Source: Pratylenchus scribneri (Eukaryota; Nematoda; Chromadorea; Rhabditida; Pratylenchidae). Taken from it: a stretch of DNA of 64,000 nt. The stretch is taken from NCBI GenBank assembly GCA_030063045.1, contig JAQSEB010000057.1, positions 1 through 64,000 on the forward strand, given 5' to 3'. Position 1 is the first letter of the stretch, and the number at the start of each line of letters is the position of its first letter. Under the pieces are notes generated by a model that ran no database searches, was not told the DNA's origin, and saw only the letters and a program-made list of their open reading frames with translations. This document shows, one piece after another, positions 19,999 through 31,543 of this stretch. The position numbers and the translations under genes were made by a program.

Positions 19999-22900
19999 CA
20001 TTGACCCCTACCCCCCCCCCCCCCATTCTCCTTTTTTTTTGTTGGAATCTCGTTCAATAATGACCTTTTGCTTTTGCCCTTCCACCCTAAATGGCAATAT
20101 TATATATTCCTTCCATGTATTTATTTTATATTATATCCATTTTTAGTTAGTCCATTTATTCAAACAGCCAATTAAAATAACATTCTTCCAATTTCAGTTT
20201 TTTCCTCCAAATGATAGGTTTTGGGTTTACGTCAAAGTTTAGCGAAATAAGAAAATGTGAAAATTCGAAGAAATTGAGTGAACAAAATTGGATGTCATCT
20301 TTTTTTTTTCGCCAATCCCATTTTTTGAACCAAATAACAGAGAAATGAATTTTGATAAATTGACTGGAAATTATTCCCCCTAATAAAACACGAGACTCCC
20401 TAAAAAGGCACAAATAAACCATCCAATTTTGCGTGGGATAAAATTGAATGGGAAACCAATGAATGAAAAGTGCAATAAGGGAAATGGAGGAATGGGAATA
20501 TTTTGAACAAATTTGCTTTGCCAAAGTACATTAAAAATAATTGCAGCAAAAATGAAATAATCCACAAAACTTGCTGCCTCCCAAATGGATGATGGAATCA
20601 ACAAACATCATTGAGAAAATAAATATTTTTGCAAATATTTTTTAAAATGCCGGAAGCATTATTTGTTTTCACGGCGGCATTTTTGTACAATTTTAATTGT
20701 ATTTTTGTTGGAGTCAGTCTAAATATTGGACTGAAGGTTTAATCATGAGTGATTTTTTGTGTGGCAAAAGTGCCAATTTTGTTCAAATTCCACCCTTCTA
20801 AATGTTTGTTTACTGAAAAATGCCAAAAAATGATTGGCCCTTTTGGCATTAATTATTTCACCCTTCCACTTTTGCATTTGTCCTTTTCCCTCCTCCTTCT
20901 TATAATTCTGCCAAAAATCATTTGACCATCAATTTTAATGGGAAAATTGGGAATGGATTTATGGAAAATATTTAAATAAAAATATTAATTGGAAAATGTT
21001 GGATTCTTTTTTTGTTGGTTCAATTAATTTCGTCGATCATTTTAATTTTATTTTTTCAAAATTAATTTTCCCTCTCTCAACAATAATCTGCTTCCATTCT
21101 TGGCCCTAATAAATTCCAATTCCATAATCCTCCTTCAACAAAAATCCAAATGGATTTGGGGAGGGGGGGGGGGGATTTGGCTAATCAGCCGGCTATCTTT
21201 TGAATGAATTGGAGGAATGTGTGGTTTTTTCCAAAAATATTCTCAACAAAAGCAACCAAAACCAGTCCAATCCCCTCACTCAAATGTCGTTCTACCCCCT
21301 CAGGCACAATTTTCCACTTCCATTCATTTTGTCATTGCAAAGCACAAAAATTCAGCAGAAAATTGTGCCATCCTCCAATATAAAATGATCATCCATCCAA
21401 ATCAAAGGGGCCACAAAAACTAAATTGGAATATCCCCTTTGGGCGATTACGTCAAAAAACCGCATGGAAATGGGAAAATTAAAAGGAGATGTTTTGGCCG
21501 ATCATTGGAATGGAAAGCTTTAATTGGCCAAAATGGGAGCGAGCAATGAGAACGGAAACGGCACAAATTGGTGGAAGGGCCTTTGGAGGGAACATTTCCA
21601 TTCTAATTTGCCAAATTCACGTCAAAAATGTTCAAAAATTAATTTGTCGAAAAAAACGGAATCGGAAACAGAAGAAAAGATGAAAGGGAAATGGTGGCAT
21701 CGGCGAAATCCTTGATTATTCGAAATGGCAAATAAAATAAAATAATCCATTTCCTGTGATTTGGAGCTAGTCAAATTTTGTTATTTTTATTTGATTTGGA
21801 AGGAATGGATGACATTAAAGGAGAGGGGAAGACCACCATCGAGAAATAATTGCGGAAATGGATTCGACATTTTGGGTGGGTGGCCATGGCCATCCATCCA
21901 ATTGGCCCTTCCCATCTGGGTTGGGTTTTGGATGAATTTTGTGCCAACCCAATTTATTCCATCCATTCACATCATCCAACCCAAATATTTATTTTCTTTG
22001 TTTTCCCCTTTTTGTTTCTAAAGTTTAAATTTCTTTTATTTTTTGTGCCAAATTTGTCCGTTCAAATAAATTCCCCTGAATTAATTCCACACCAAAATTG
22101 CCATTCGACTCCATTCTACCCAGGTAAATACCAAAAACAAAATGCGTTCATTTTGTTGGAATAAACCAAAGAATTTGAGGAATATATTCATTTTGGTATA
22201 GAATAAAGTTGATTTTATGAAAGGAGGGGGGGGGGGGGGGGGGTTGGCAATTGAAAGTGGCAATTTCGATTGCGGCCATAATTCAATGTTATGGCGGAAT
22301 AGTTTGGCATCAACAAATTGCTTCTATCCTCCAATTTGTTCAATTGGCCTTCTCCCAATTCCCGGAATTTATTGCCAAGTTTTTTAGACATTAAATGAAA
22401 TTGTTGGCTTTATTGGAAAAGAGGGTGGTGGATGTTTTTCACGGGGAAAAATGTTAATGTTGAGGTGGGGGGGGGGGGGGGGGTGGGGAGGATGGGGCTT
22501 CAAATGAATGTATTTTATCAAAAATATTTAATTCTTTTTTTTTTCATTTAATTTTTGTTAAATTTTCCTTTCCACTTTAAATCAAAGATTAGGGAGGAAA
22601 TATTTAATTAATTTCCAATTTTAATTTGCAAAATCCGCCTCCAATTTTCCCTCGCCAATTTCCCATTAACTCGTGTTTAATGTGCCAACAAAATTTGTGG
22701 TTATTTGGGAATTTGGCAATGCCCGGAAAAGGGGACAAAGGCAAACCAAAGAATTCCAATCCAAATTCATTCGATCCTTCTCACTCAATGTCGAATTATG
22801 GTATTTTGGCCAATCCAACCAAAATATCATTTTTTCATTCCGTTGAATTGAATCCGCGCACAAAAAGAAAGATGGGCGGAGTCGAGGCTAAAAAGCCACA

Positions 22901-23809
22901 TTTGAAAGGGAGGAGGGGGGATGGATGGCTTTTGACGATGTTGGGGACATCGTTTTTAAGTCGGCCCCATCTTCAATTATGTTCATTCATTCATTCCATT
23001 CAGCCAATTCCTCCCATTTCCCTTCTTTCATTTCAATCTAAAATTGCCTCAAGAAATTTTGTTGAAAATTTAATCCGGCCAACGGAAAAGTGCAAATTGG
23101 AGACAAAAATAAAGGGAAAATGTGACGAAAATGAACACGGTGGCGGATATGATATTTTGGCATTCTTCATTTTGATCAACATTCAATTTTGGCCATTTTC
23201 CATTCCTCAAATTTATTTTTTCCCAGGAAAAACAAAAAATTTAATTTGGTGGCCAATTTTTGTTCTCCCCCGCAAATTTCCCACAAAAAAACATTTTCCT
23301 AGACGACCAAAAAAGGTAAAATTCTTGAATTTGACTGAAAAGGGTGAATTCCCACCCTCATTCTGTTCCCCAAATTCATAATTTTCGCATAATAATAATA
23401 ATAAAAAAATAATGCAAATTGGATTGAATGGCTAACATTCCATCCATTCCATCCCCAAAGATCATTGTGCTCAATTCTGACTCTGATCTTCCCCCAATTC
23501 CTTCTTTGGCCATTCTACATCCCCCATCAGTCCCATTCTCCATATTTGGGTGTGTTTTTGTTTTTCCTGCTGATCCCATTCAATGGCCCAATCATCCGCC
23601 GGCATTCCCTTCTTTAAAGCATCCATCCCCAATCATATTTTCCCCATAATATCCATTCCATTGGCCATTTTCTCTTTCCCATCCATTCATTTCCCCAAAA
23701 TATTTAGAGGCAAAAACAAACCACCAAATTGGCTAAATCTCCACTCAATTCTGTCAATCGGCACTTTCAAAATTCCCTTCTCTTTGTTTGGCCAATTTAT
23801 TATTCTGGA
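19999..23809. other. 3.8-kb region without a supported gene
   Basis: Low-complexity, AT-rich DNA with G/C runs: C14 at 20011, G12 at 21163, G18 at 22226 and G17 at 22467. A 251-codon frame at 22626-23381 has no family match, no splice context and biased composition, so I do not call it. TTTGGCC/AATTGGCC words are frequent, as throughout the host part of the window. Confidence 0.4.
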
Positions 23810-24480
23810 ATGTTTTTCACGCCTTCTCCATTCATCCTCTTGCCATTCATTGTTCCAACAATTTTCGCCATTTCCATTCCTTTCGACTCAAATCGGCAAC
23901 AACAACAGCAGAAAATCACAACAGAATTGTCTCATCCAAAGGCAATGAAAATGTTGTCCCCGCAGAAATTATTGCCAGGCCAAAAAATATTGGAAACAGA
24001 TTATTTCAAGCCAAAAGAATATAGCACCCGGGATTTCCCCCGCCTCATCGAAGGACTTGGCCAACAAATTCGTCGGGACTTGGGCCAGGTTGAAGCCATA
24101 ACCCAAATCCACATTCAATTCAAATTCTATTAAATTTCAGGCCCATTCTATGATGGCCACCTACTCAAAACAAGTACAAAATTTGGAGCAAAGAATGGAC
24201 CGATTGGAGCAGATTGCGGCTTCCTTTCCTCAAAGGAATTCTGTCAATGAATTTGGCCAACAATTCGATTCAAAGGTTGTTTGTTTTAGCCTCAATTTCA
24301 TCATTTAACATCTGCCAATTTCAGTTTTTGGTAATCCTTTGTTTCCTTTTGCTCGCTTCCTTGGCCACACTTCTCCTTAGCAACTTTTTCTTGTTGAGAA
24401 GATTGGCAAGGAGTGGCAGTGCCGGCACAAAACATATTCGCCTGGAGAGTAGTTGCAGTGACCAAATTGAACAAATTTGA
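23810..24480 (+). CDS. Signal-peptide and single-TM protein, paralogue B
   Basis: Exons 23810-24088, 24141-24275 and 24325-24480, all introns phase 0; 189 aa. Start at 23810 gives the signal peptide FILLPFIVPTIFAISIPF; an upstream in-frame ATG exists at 23729. The core TDYFKPKEYSTRDFPRLI and the coiled coil are shared with paralogue A at 16516. The Gln-rich pre-core, the TM helix (LVILCFLLLASLATLLLSNF) and the tail (LRRLARSGSAGTKH) are diverged. The paralogues are in the same orientation about 7.3 kb apart with one gene and one MITE between them. Confidence 0.7.
23992..24209 (+). repeat. 218-bp near-identical block (copy B)
   Basis: Counterpart of 16659-16876. Spans the exon 1 / intron 1 / exon 2 junction region of paralogue B. 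The intron is as conserved as the exons, which argues for recent conversion or very recent segmental copying. Confidence 0.85.
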
Positions 24481-26703
24481 ATGGCAATTTACAACCACAT
24501 TAAACCATTTCATCCATTTCATCCATTTTATTCATTTTATTCCGTCCTTATTATTTCATCTGCCCAGGCTTTTTCCATTTTTTTGTTCCCACTTTTGTTT
24601 TGTACTTTGTTGATGAGGGGGGATTGTGCCACATTCAATCAAAATTATGAAAGGCAAATGCTCTTTCATTCAAGGATTTGGCCATCATCTGTGCTGCCCA
24701 GATTTCCATCCAAAAATACAAAACAAAATTGTTCATATTTGGTGGGTATTTTTGAGTTGCATCTCCCAATCCTCTTTAAACTAAATACTATTTTCTTTCC
24801 TTATTTTAAGCAGAATCTCGGCATATAAACAATCATCAAAATATATTTATTTATCCAACCTACTATATAAAGAATATTCCCCATTTTTAATTTTATTTGC
24901 ATATTCTCACAATTTAAAAACAATATTTTATTGCTTATTATTATTTTGTTATTAAATTTCAACAATTTTATTTGCATAAAAAATGAATTATTCGCTTAAA
25001 ACATAATTGAAAGGAAAAAATATATTAAATAGGCAAATTAGTTATTAAAAGAAATTGAAGTGGTTGAGGGAAGGAGTTTTGTGTTTGAATTCTGTGAAGG
25101 ATTTAGCATGTGAGTGAAGAGTAAATCCTTCATTTTTTAAATAATTCAGCAAATCTCTTCATTAATAAGAATACTCAATTTAAATAATGAAAGGAAAATG
25201 TGCCATTCGAGAAATATTTGGGGTTGAACAAAAGAGAGGGATAAAATAATATGCCCACAGGCAACAGTCATAACTTTCCCTTTTCATCATTCCAATTTAA
25301 GTGCTAAAAAGTGCCCAGTGGCGGAACTTTGCAAAACTTTGCCACTTTCACCCACTCCATTCCTCCCAATCCACTTCTCGCCCCACTTCCATGGCCAATC
25401 GATTCCCGCCCACCGAGTCCTTTTCCATCCATTCCCTGTGTTTTGTCCCGTTTCCTCTTTGGTGATGCCATTACCAATCCCCCCTCCATTTTGTTTAGCC
25501 CCCTTCATTTTTGCCAAGTGGCCCAATGCTTTCAAATTTGATTTTCCCCGCCATCGCCAAACTTTTGCCCAACTTTGTTTTCCGCCAGCAGTGGCAAATT
25601 CCCCAAGTGCCCGCCGTTCCGGCCAACAAAAACGAAGGCAAATCTAAGAAAATCGGCTTCCTCCGCAGCCCATTCACGTCTTCATCCTCCCTTCCTCCTC
25701 CATCTCGACGTTATTCCCAGGGGATTTTGTTTCGCCTTTCTTTCCCCTCCTTCATCGGAATTGTCCATCCCCCTTCCCTCGCATAGCCAATTATCCTCCT
25801 TTTCCTCATCAGGAATGGCGATTGGCTTGTGTGGGCTTGGCCCTAAAATGATGAAGTTGACAAAAAAAAAGGGAAAAAGACAAATTGATGGATGGGAAGA
25901 TGGCGAACAACAATTTCCTGGAGGGCAGTAGCACTTAATCGACTTTACAAAATCCCAACAAATCCCAAATAGCTTTTGGCAATTTGCTTTTTCGTCCGTT
26001 TAAATTGAAAAGCAAAACAACACAACCAAAAGAAATGGGCCAAAGCAATGCACAACGAAAAGGTGCATCTAGTCACCACCAGACTTGTGGCCACTTGGCT
26101 TGTCCCCCTTTTGGCCGAATACAATTCTTCCCTCCATTCTTTCCTTCCATTCTCCACTTTTATATGCTTTCCTCCCTCCTTTATTTCCTTCGCCTCCATT
26201 TCTTTTTCCTCAACCCGCGAAAATATATTTATTCATGAGCAAAAGTAGGCCAAGGGGAGTTGCCTTTTGCCTCCTCATTTCCCTTCTATTGCTTTTCCCT
26301 ACCAAAAGTCTCGGCCTTTTTGCGACTTTTGCCTATTCCATTCTCTCCCTTTTGTGCCATTCTTCGCTGCTTTTCAATGTACTAAATTTGCCGCCTCCGC
26401 CAGCCGCTTTACCCCTTTCCTATTTTTTTGTTTCTCCATTGCCATTTCTATTGGCAATTTCCCCGATTTGGCCACCACTATTCCGCCATGGGCACGTGCC
26501 CCCTCCACCCCTCCCATCCACATACATCCTCCTCTTTTCCCCTTTTTTTCTTCATCAACAATTATTTTTGGCTGGCATCCGTCCAACATTCATTCCATCC
26601 ATCCATCCATTTCCATTTGCGCACATCGCTTCATACTAAATTCCATTTTCGTTAATTACGCCATTCCATTTCCATTCCTTCCATTTATACCTCAAAAAGG
26701 GGC
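24481..26703. other. 2.2-kb region without a supported gene
   Basis: AT-rich to 25,250, then C/T-rich from 25,300 to 26,680 with many overlapping open frames on both strands, none with domain or splice support. It is the upstream region of the four-TM gene at 26704. Confidence 0.4.
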
Positions 26704-29686
26704 ATGCGAGTGATGAACGGCCGTTTGGGAAATATGGTCAGGAATCCGCTTGTCCGCAATAAGTTGGTGTCCCCCACCCCAATAAATTTTGCACACTTTT
26801 GTCCAGTTACCTCAACAATGGAGATTCGAAAAGGCCAAAAAAGCGGAGGACAAGTTCGGCGGATGGAGCATTGCCCCGGGCCGTCCAATTCGATGAATCC
26901 TCGGACCAATATCGTTGCCTTTGCGGCTGCTTTCATGTCAAGACCGGGGCTTATTTTATAGCCGGTGAGTCATCAAAGCAAACAAATGTGACCAATCAAT
27001 TCCACCCTTTATTTGCACAGGAATCGAAATATTCCTCATTTTGGTATTCTTCTTGAATGCCCTTTTGGTGTTACTCCAGCAAAGAAATGATTTGGACAGG
27101 GGAAATGCCTGGAATAGTCAATATGTTCAAACTGCCTTCATCATCGAGTCAATCTGTCTGGGAATGGCGTTGACCACAGTTTTGCTCCTACTCCTCGGAC
27201 TTGGCCAAAATTCGGCACCCCTTTTGTTTCCTCATTTGGCCATCCAATGTTTGGCCCTTCTTTGCCTTCTATTCCTCGTTGTTGTCGGCACAATTGCAAT
27301 TTGCACCGATTTAGTATGTTCTTTTTTTTGTCAAATTTCAATTCTAGTAAAATTCCCTAGAGGCAAATCAAATGTTTTCATAATTTTTATATATTAATTC
27401 AGGCACTTTTCTACCGTATTTTGAATGCGGCACCATTCAACGAATATCCTGGCCAATCAACGGTTTCTAATCGGGTTCCATTGCGTTTCTTAAAAAGTTT
27501 AAAAAGTTGCATTTCCTATAAAAGTAAAAAAATATAGAAAAAATAGAAATTTTTCCCATTAAATTATTATGAATATCAGACATCAATTTCCTAATTTTAG
27601 GTTGGGTTTATAATATGGGGAATAAATAAATTATAATTAATAAAATATAATCAATCATTAGCATATTCTGTGTTGTGAATATTTTTACTTCTTCTTCTTG
27701 TTCTGTTTTAATTCTGCCTGTTCTGATTTGTAATTGCACTAAATTGTAATTCTGATTTGTAATTGCACTAAATTGTAATTCTGATTTGTAATTGCACTAA
27801 ATTATAATTCTGATTTGTAATTGCACTAAATTGTAATTCTGATTTGTAATTGCACTAAATTGTAATTCTGATTTGTAATTGCACTAAATTGTAATTCTGA
27901 TTTGTAATTGCACTAAATTGCAATTCTGATTTGTAATTGCACTAAATTGTAATTCTGATTTGTAATTGCACTAAATTGTAATTCTGATTTGTAATTGCAC
28001 TATTCTGATTTGTAATTGTAATTGCACTATTCTGATTTGTAATTGTAATTGCACTATTCTGATTTGTAATTGTAATTGCCCCATTCTGATTTGTAATTGT
28101 AATTGCACTATTCTGATTTGTAATTGTAATTGCACTATTCTGATTTGTAATTGTAATTGCACTATTCTGATTTGTAATTGTAATTGCCCCATTCTGATTT
28201 GTAATTGTAATTGCACTATTCTGATTTGTAATTGTAATTGCACTATTCTGATTTGTAATTGTAATTGCCCCATTCTGATTTGTAATTGTAATTGCACTAT
28301 TCTGATTTGTAATTGTAATTGCACTATTCTGATTTGTAATTGTAATTGCACTATTCTGATTTGCAATTGTAATTGCACTATTCTGATTTGTTATTGTAAT
28401 TGCACTATTCTGATTTGTAATTGTAATTGCACTATTCTGATTTGTAATTGTAATTGCACTATTCTGATTTGTAATTGTAATTGCACTATTCTGATTTGTA
28501 ATTGTAATTGCACTATTCTGATTTGTAATTGTAATTGCACTATTCTGATTTGTAATTGTAATTGCACTATTCTGATTTGTAATTGTAATTGCACTATTCT
28601 GATTTGTAATTGTAATTGCACTATTCTGATTTGTAATTGTAATTGCACTATTCTGATTTGTAATTGTAATTGCACTATTCTGATTTGTAATTGTAATTGC
28701 ACTATTCTGATTTGTAATTGTAATTGCACTATTCTGATTTGTAATTGTAATTGCACTATTCTGATTTGTAATTGTAATTGCACTATTCTGATTTGTAATT
28801 GTAATTGCACTATTCTGATTTGTAATTGTAATTGCACTATTCTGATTTGTAATTGTAATTGCACTATTCTGATTTGTAATTGTAATTGCACTATTCTGAT
28901 TTGTAATTGTAATTGCACTATTCTGATTTGTAATTGTAATTGCACTATTCTGATTTGTAATTGTAATTGCCCCATTCTGATTTGTAATTGTAATTGCACT
29001 ATTCTGATTTGTAATTGTAATTGCACTATTCTGATTTGTAATTGTAATTGCACTATTCTGATTTGTAATTGTAATTGCCCCATTCTGATTTGTAATTGTA
29101 ATTGCCCCATTCTGATTTGTAATTGTAATTGCCCCATTCTGATTTGTAATTGCACTAAATTGTAATTCTGATTTGTAATTGCACTAAATTGTAATTCTGA
29201 TTTGTAATTGCACTAAATTGTAAATTCCGCCTGTTCTGATATATTGTAAATTGTCTTCTTAGACTGCGCAATTTGTAAATTCGCCCTTCTATGAAGATCC
29301 TAAGGCAAATTGTTTGTCAAATTTTCTATTATTTTACTATATTTTTAAAAATTTTTTATATTATTTAAAAAAAAAATTTTACTTTTTAGGAAACGCACAT
29401 GCACCTTCTTTCTAATCCACTTATATAAAATTTTAATATATTTTCAAGGTGGCACTTTCCGCAGAAACATCCGCTCGAATTTATGCATTCATCGGTTTGT
29501 ATTTATTCACTCTTTTGCTTGAATGTTGGTTCCTTCGGATTATTTACAATTGCAACAGGCAATAAAAATGATAATCAAAATTCTTCAAATCCATTCATAA
29601 TTTTCAGATATTTTTCTGAACGCCGCAAATATATGAGATATTGTTTGGCATACAGTACCCCATTGAAGACACTCAGTGCCCGGTGA
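26704..29686 (+). CDS. Four-TM protein (LAPTM4/nematode tetraspan-like), with minisatellite-bearing intron
   Basis: Exons 26704-26762, 26807-26964, 27021-27313, 27403-27462, 29263-29304, 29449-29558 and 29608-29686. Basic N-terminus (SKRPKKRRTSS), then CLCGCFHVKTGAYFIAG leading into TM1 (IFLILVFFLNALLVLL), TM2 (MALTTVLLLLLGLG), TM3 (CLALLCLLFLVVVGTIAI), an extracellular loop with NAAPFNEYP and NSPFYEDP, and TM4 (IYAFIGLYLFTLLLECW) followed by NCNRYFSERRKYM. The Cys-rich motif before TM1 and the four-TM layout fit LAPTM4-like endolysosomal proteins common in nematodes. The small fifth exon and exon 6 end at GC rather than GT donors. The fourth intron (27463-29262) is filled by a minisatellite. 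Confidence 0.7.
27721..29220. repeat. Minisatellite: 29-bp units flanking about 42 units of 27 bp
   Basis: 27,721 to about 28,000 and about 29,147-29,220 are 29-bp units (TTCTGATTTGTAATTGCACT plus AAATTGTAA). Between them are about 42 units of 27 bp (ATTCTGATTTGTAATTGTAA plus TTGCACT). A GCCCC variant of GCACT marks several units. Because 27 is a multiple of three, the minus strand is open for hundreds of codons as a nonapeptide repeat; this is a by-product of the period. The array lies wholly inside an intron of the four-TM gene. Confidence 0.95.
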
Positions 29687-29954
29687 TTAATGTCCTCTTC
29701 TCATCCCCTTATTTCATACTGCCCAATCAACAAAAAGGAGTGCCAATGCCAATTCACAAAATATTCTCCATTCCTTTAGCTAAACTCTCAGCTTCGATTT
29801 CATATTTTGGTTGTGAATATTTTGTTTATTTTTCTGTATATAAGAATAAATGTCATTTTAGATTTTACTTTTATTATTTAAATTCTTTATCATAAAATAT
29901 ATGAAAGGATTGATGGATGGATTGGATGGATATATGGCAATTAAATTATTTTGA

Positions 29955-31543
29955 TCAAAAGAAATCCTTGCGCGGCGATCCTCCTCCATTATTCATTTGG
30001 ACAATCAATCGACCTTCCCCCAATGAGCTTGTTTGGGCAGAACTTGGCCTTGATTTTGATTGATTGCTTGATGATTGATTGTTCGATTGGTTGACTTGGC
30101 TGCGCATTTTTCGTCGAAGTAAAAGGGGATTTGCGGTCCTGAGGAACATTTCCTTGAATGTTGGATTCAACCAGGCATAGAGAATTGGATTTGCCACATT
30201 TGTGGTCATTGCCACACTGAAAATCACAAAAATATATCCAAAAATGTATTGGGGGAGGCGAACCTATGTGAGATGAGCGAAAACAAATATAAATAATTTG
30301 TGCCACCCCATTGCAACAATTGGATGTCATATTCAATGAGCATAGTCAAAACACTATGCGGCAACCAGGCAAGGCCAAAAAAGAGCACAACCGATGCCAA
30401 AATGGTTGTTGTTCTTCTTTGCTGTTTGCTCAATTCATTTGCCCTCATTTTGTCACTTTCTGTTCGAGATGGAACCCGGCAAAGTCCTTCAACACTTGGC
30501 GACTAAAATTCATTCAAATTTATTGTCCAAATTCATTCCCAAATTTCCCACATTTCCAACGAGCCCATTTCCCTCAATATTTTGCGCAGAATTTGAATGT
30601 TTGGCCAACATTTTTTGCCTTTCGGTCAATCTTCTCAATTTGAAATTATTTCGTCGACGAAGACGCGAAAAAATTGAAGCATAGCAAAAAGACATTGTGA
30701 CGAATGGAAGCAAAAATTGAAGAGCCAAAACGGAGAGGGCATAACCCCGACGGACTTGGGTATTTGGCCATTGTTCGGAGCAAAACTAAATGAATTACAT
30801 TAAATGATTGAATGGGATATTCAATTCACCTCGCCACAATATCCTTCATATTTTTCCACAATCATATAATAGGCATATGGGATTGAAATGAGCAGGGAAA
30901 GAGCCCAAAGGACAGCAGCAAGAATTGTGGCCTAAAAAATATTGTTTAGATGGGGAATAAATGTTGGAAGGCAGACTTGTCCAGGACTGAGTGAACGGGC
31001 ATGGGGATAATGGACGAGCCAATAACGGTCAATGGCAATTGCCGAAAGGGAAAATGTGGAAACCAAAACAGAAACAGCCTTCAAAAATATGCAAAATAAA
31101 TTGAAAAGGGATAAAAGGGGAAGGTTAACCTGAACCATTGGAAGAAGGTGGCAAATTGCTTTACCGAAAAGCCATTCCTTATAAATATTGGTGACGAGGG
31201 TGAATGGCAGAGAAAGAAGGCACACAATGACATCGGAAATGGCCAAATTCAGGATGAATATATTTTGTACGGAACGAAGATGTTGGCAACGGAGAGTGAG
31301 GAAAACAATGGCCAAATTGCCCAAAAGGCCAAGCACAAAAATGTGAGTGTAAAGGGCGCAGAAAAAGGCGATGGCCAACGGCGAATTTGTTGGATCCGGT
31401 GATTGGACAATGTAATGGAAACATTCATCCGGGGAAAGGGATTGGCCTCCTTCGCCATTTAATTCATCATTTGATGAATCATTGGTGAAATTATTAAAAT
31501 GAGGAGAAATTAGTTCGGCCGAATGGCTGAGCATTGAGGTCAT
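29955..31543 (-). CDS. Rhodopsin-family neuropeptide GPCR, NPY/NPR type
   Basis: Multi-exon, seven TM helices. Start 31543 (MTSMLSHSAELIS) directly follows a CTTCTTCAG acceptor. The N-terminus has N-glycosylation sites (NFTNDSS). TM1 ALYTHIFVLGLLGNLAIVF has the GN motif, TM2 NLAISDVIVCLLSLPF, and the TM3 end reads IAIDRYWLVHYPH (DRY box). Loop 3 is long and basic with a Ser-rich exon, TM6 has VVLFFGLAWLPHS, and TM7 ends NPILYAWLNPTF (NPxxY). Cys in ICHLL and in EGYCGE form the usual disulphide. This pattern matches nematode NPR receptors of the NPY/NPF class, which bind FLP or NPF-like peptides at neurons. Convergent with the four-TM gene, about 270 bp apart. Confidence 0.85.

Noticed and set aside
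22626..23381. 251-codon ORF
   Set aside because: No domain, no signal peptide, biased Phe/Pro/Asn composition, and no splice partners; likely chance in a C/T-rich stretch.
28391..29155. 254-codon minus-strand ORF of nonapeptide repeats (and 135 codons at 27971-28378)
   Set aside because: Arises because the 27-bp minisatellite period is a multiple of three and has no stop in that frame; it lies inside an intron and has no start or splice context.
27721..29220. Possible CRISPR array
   Set aside because: Units are contiguous, with no unique spacers, and the DNA is eukaryotic; it is a minisatellite.
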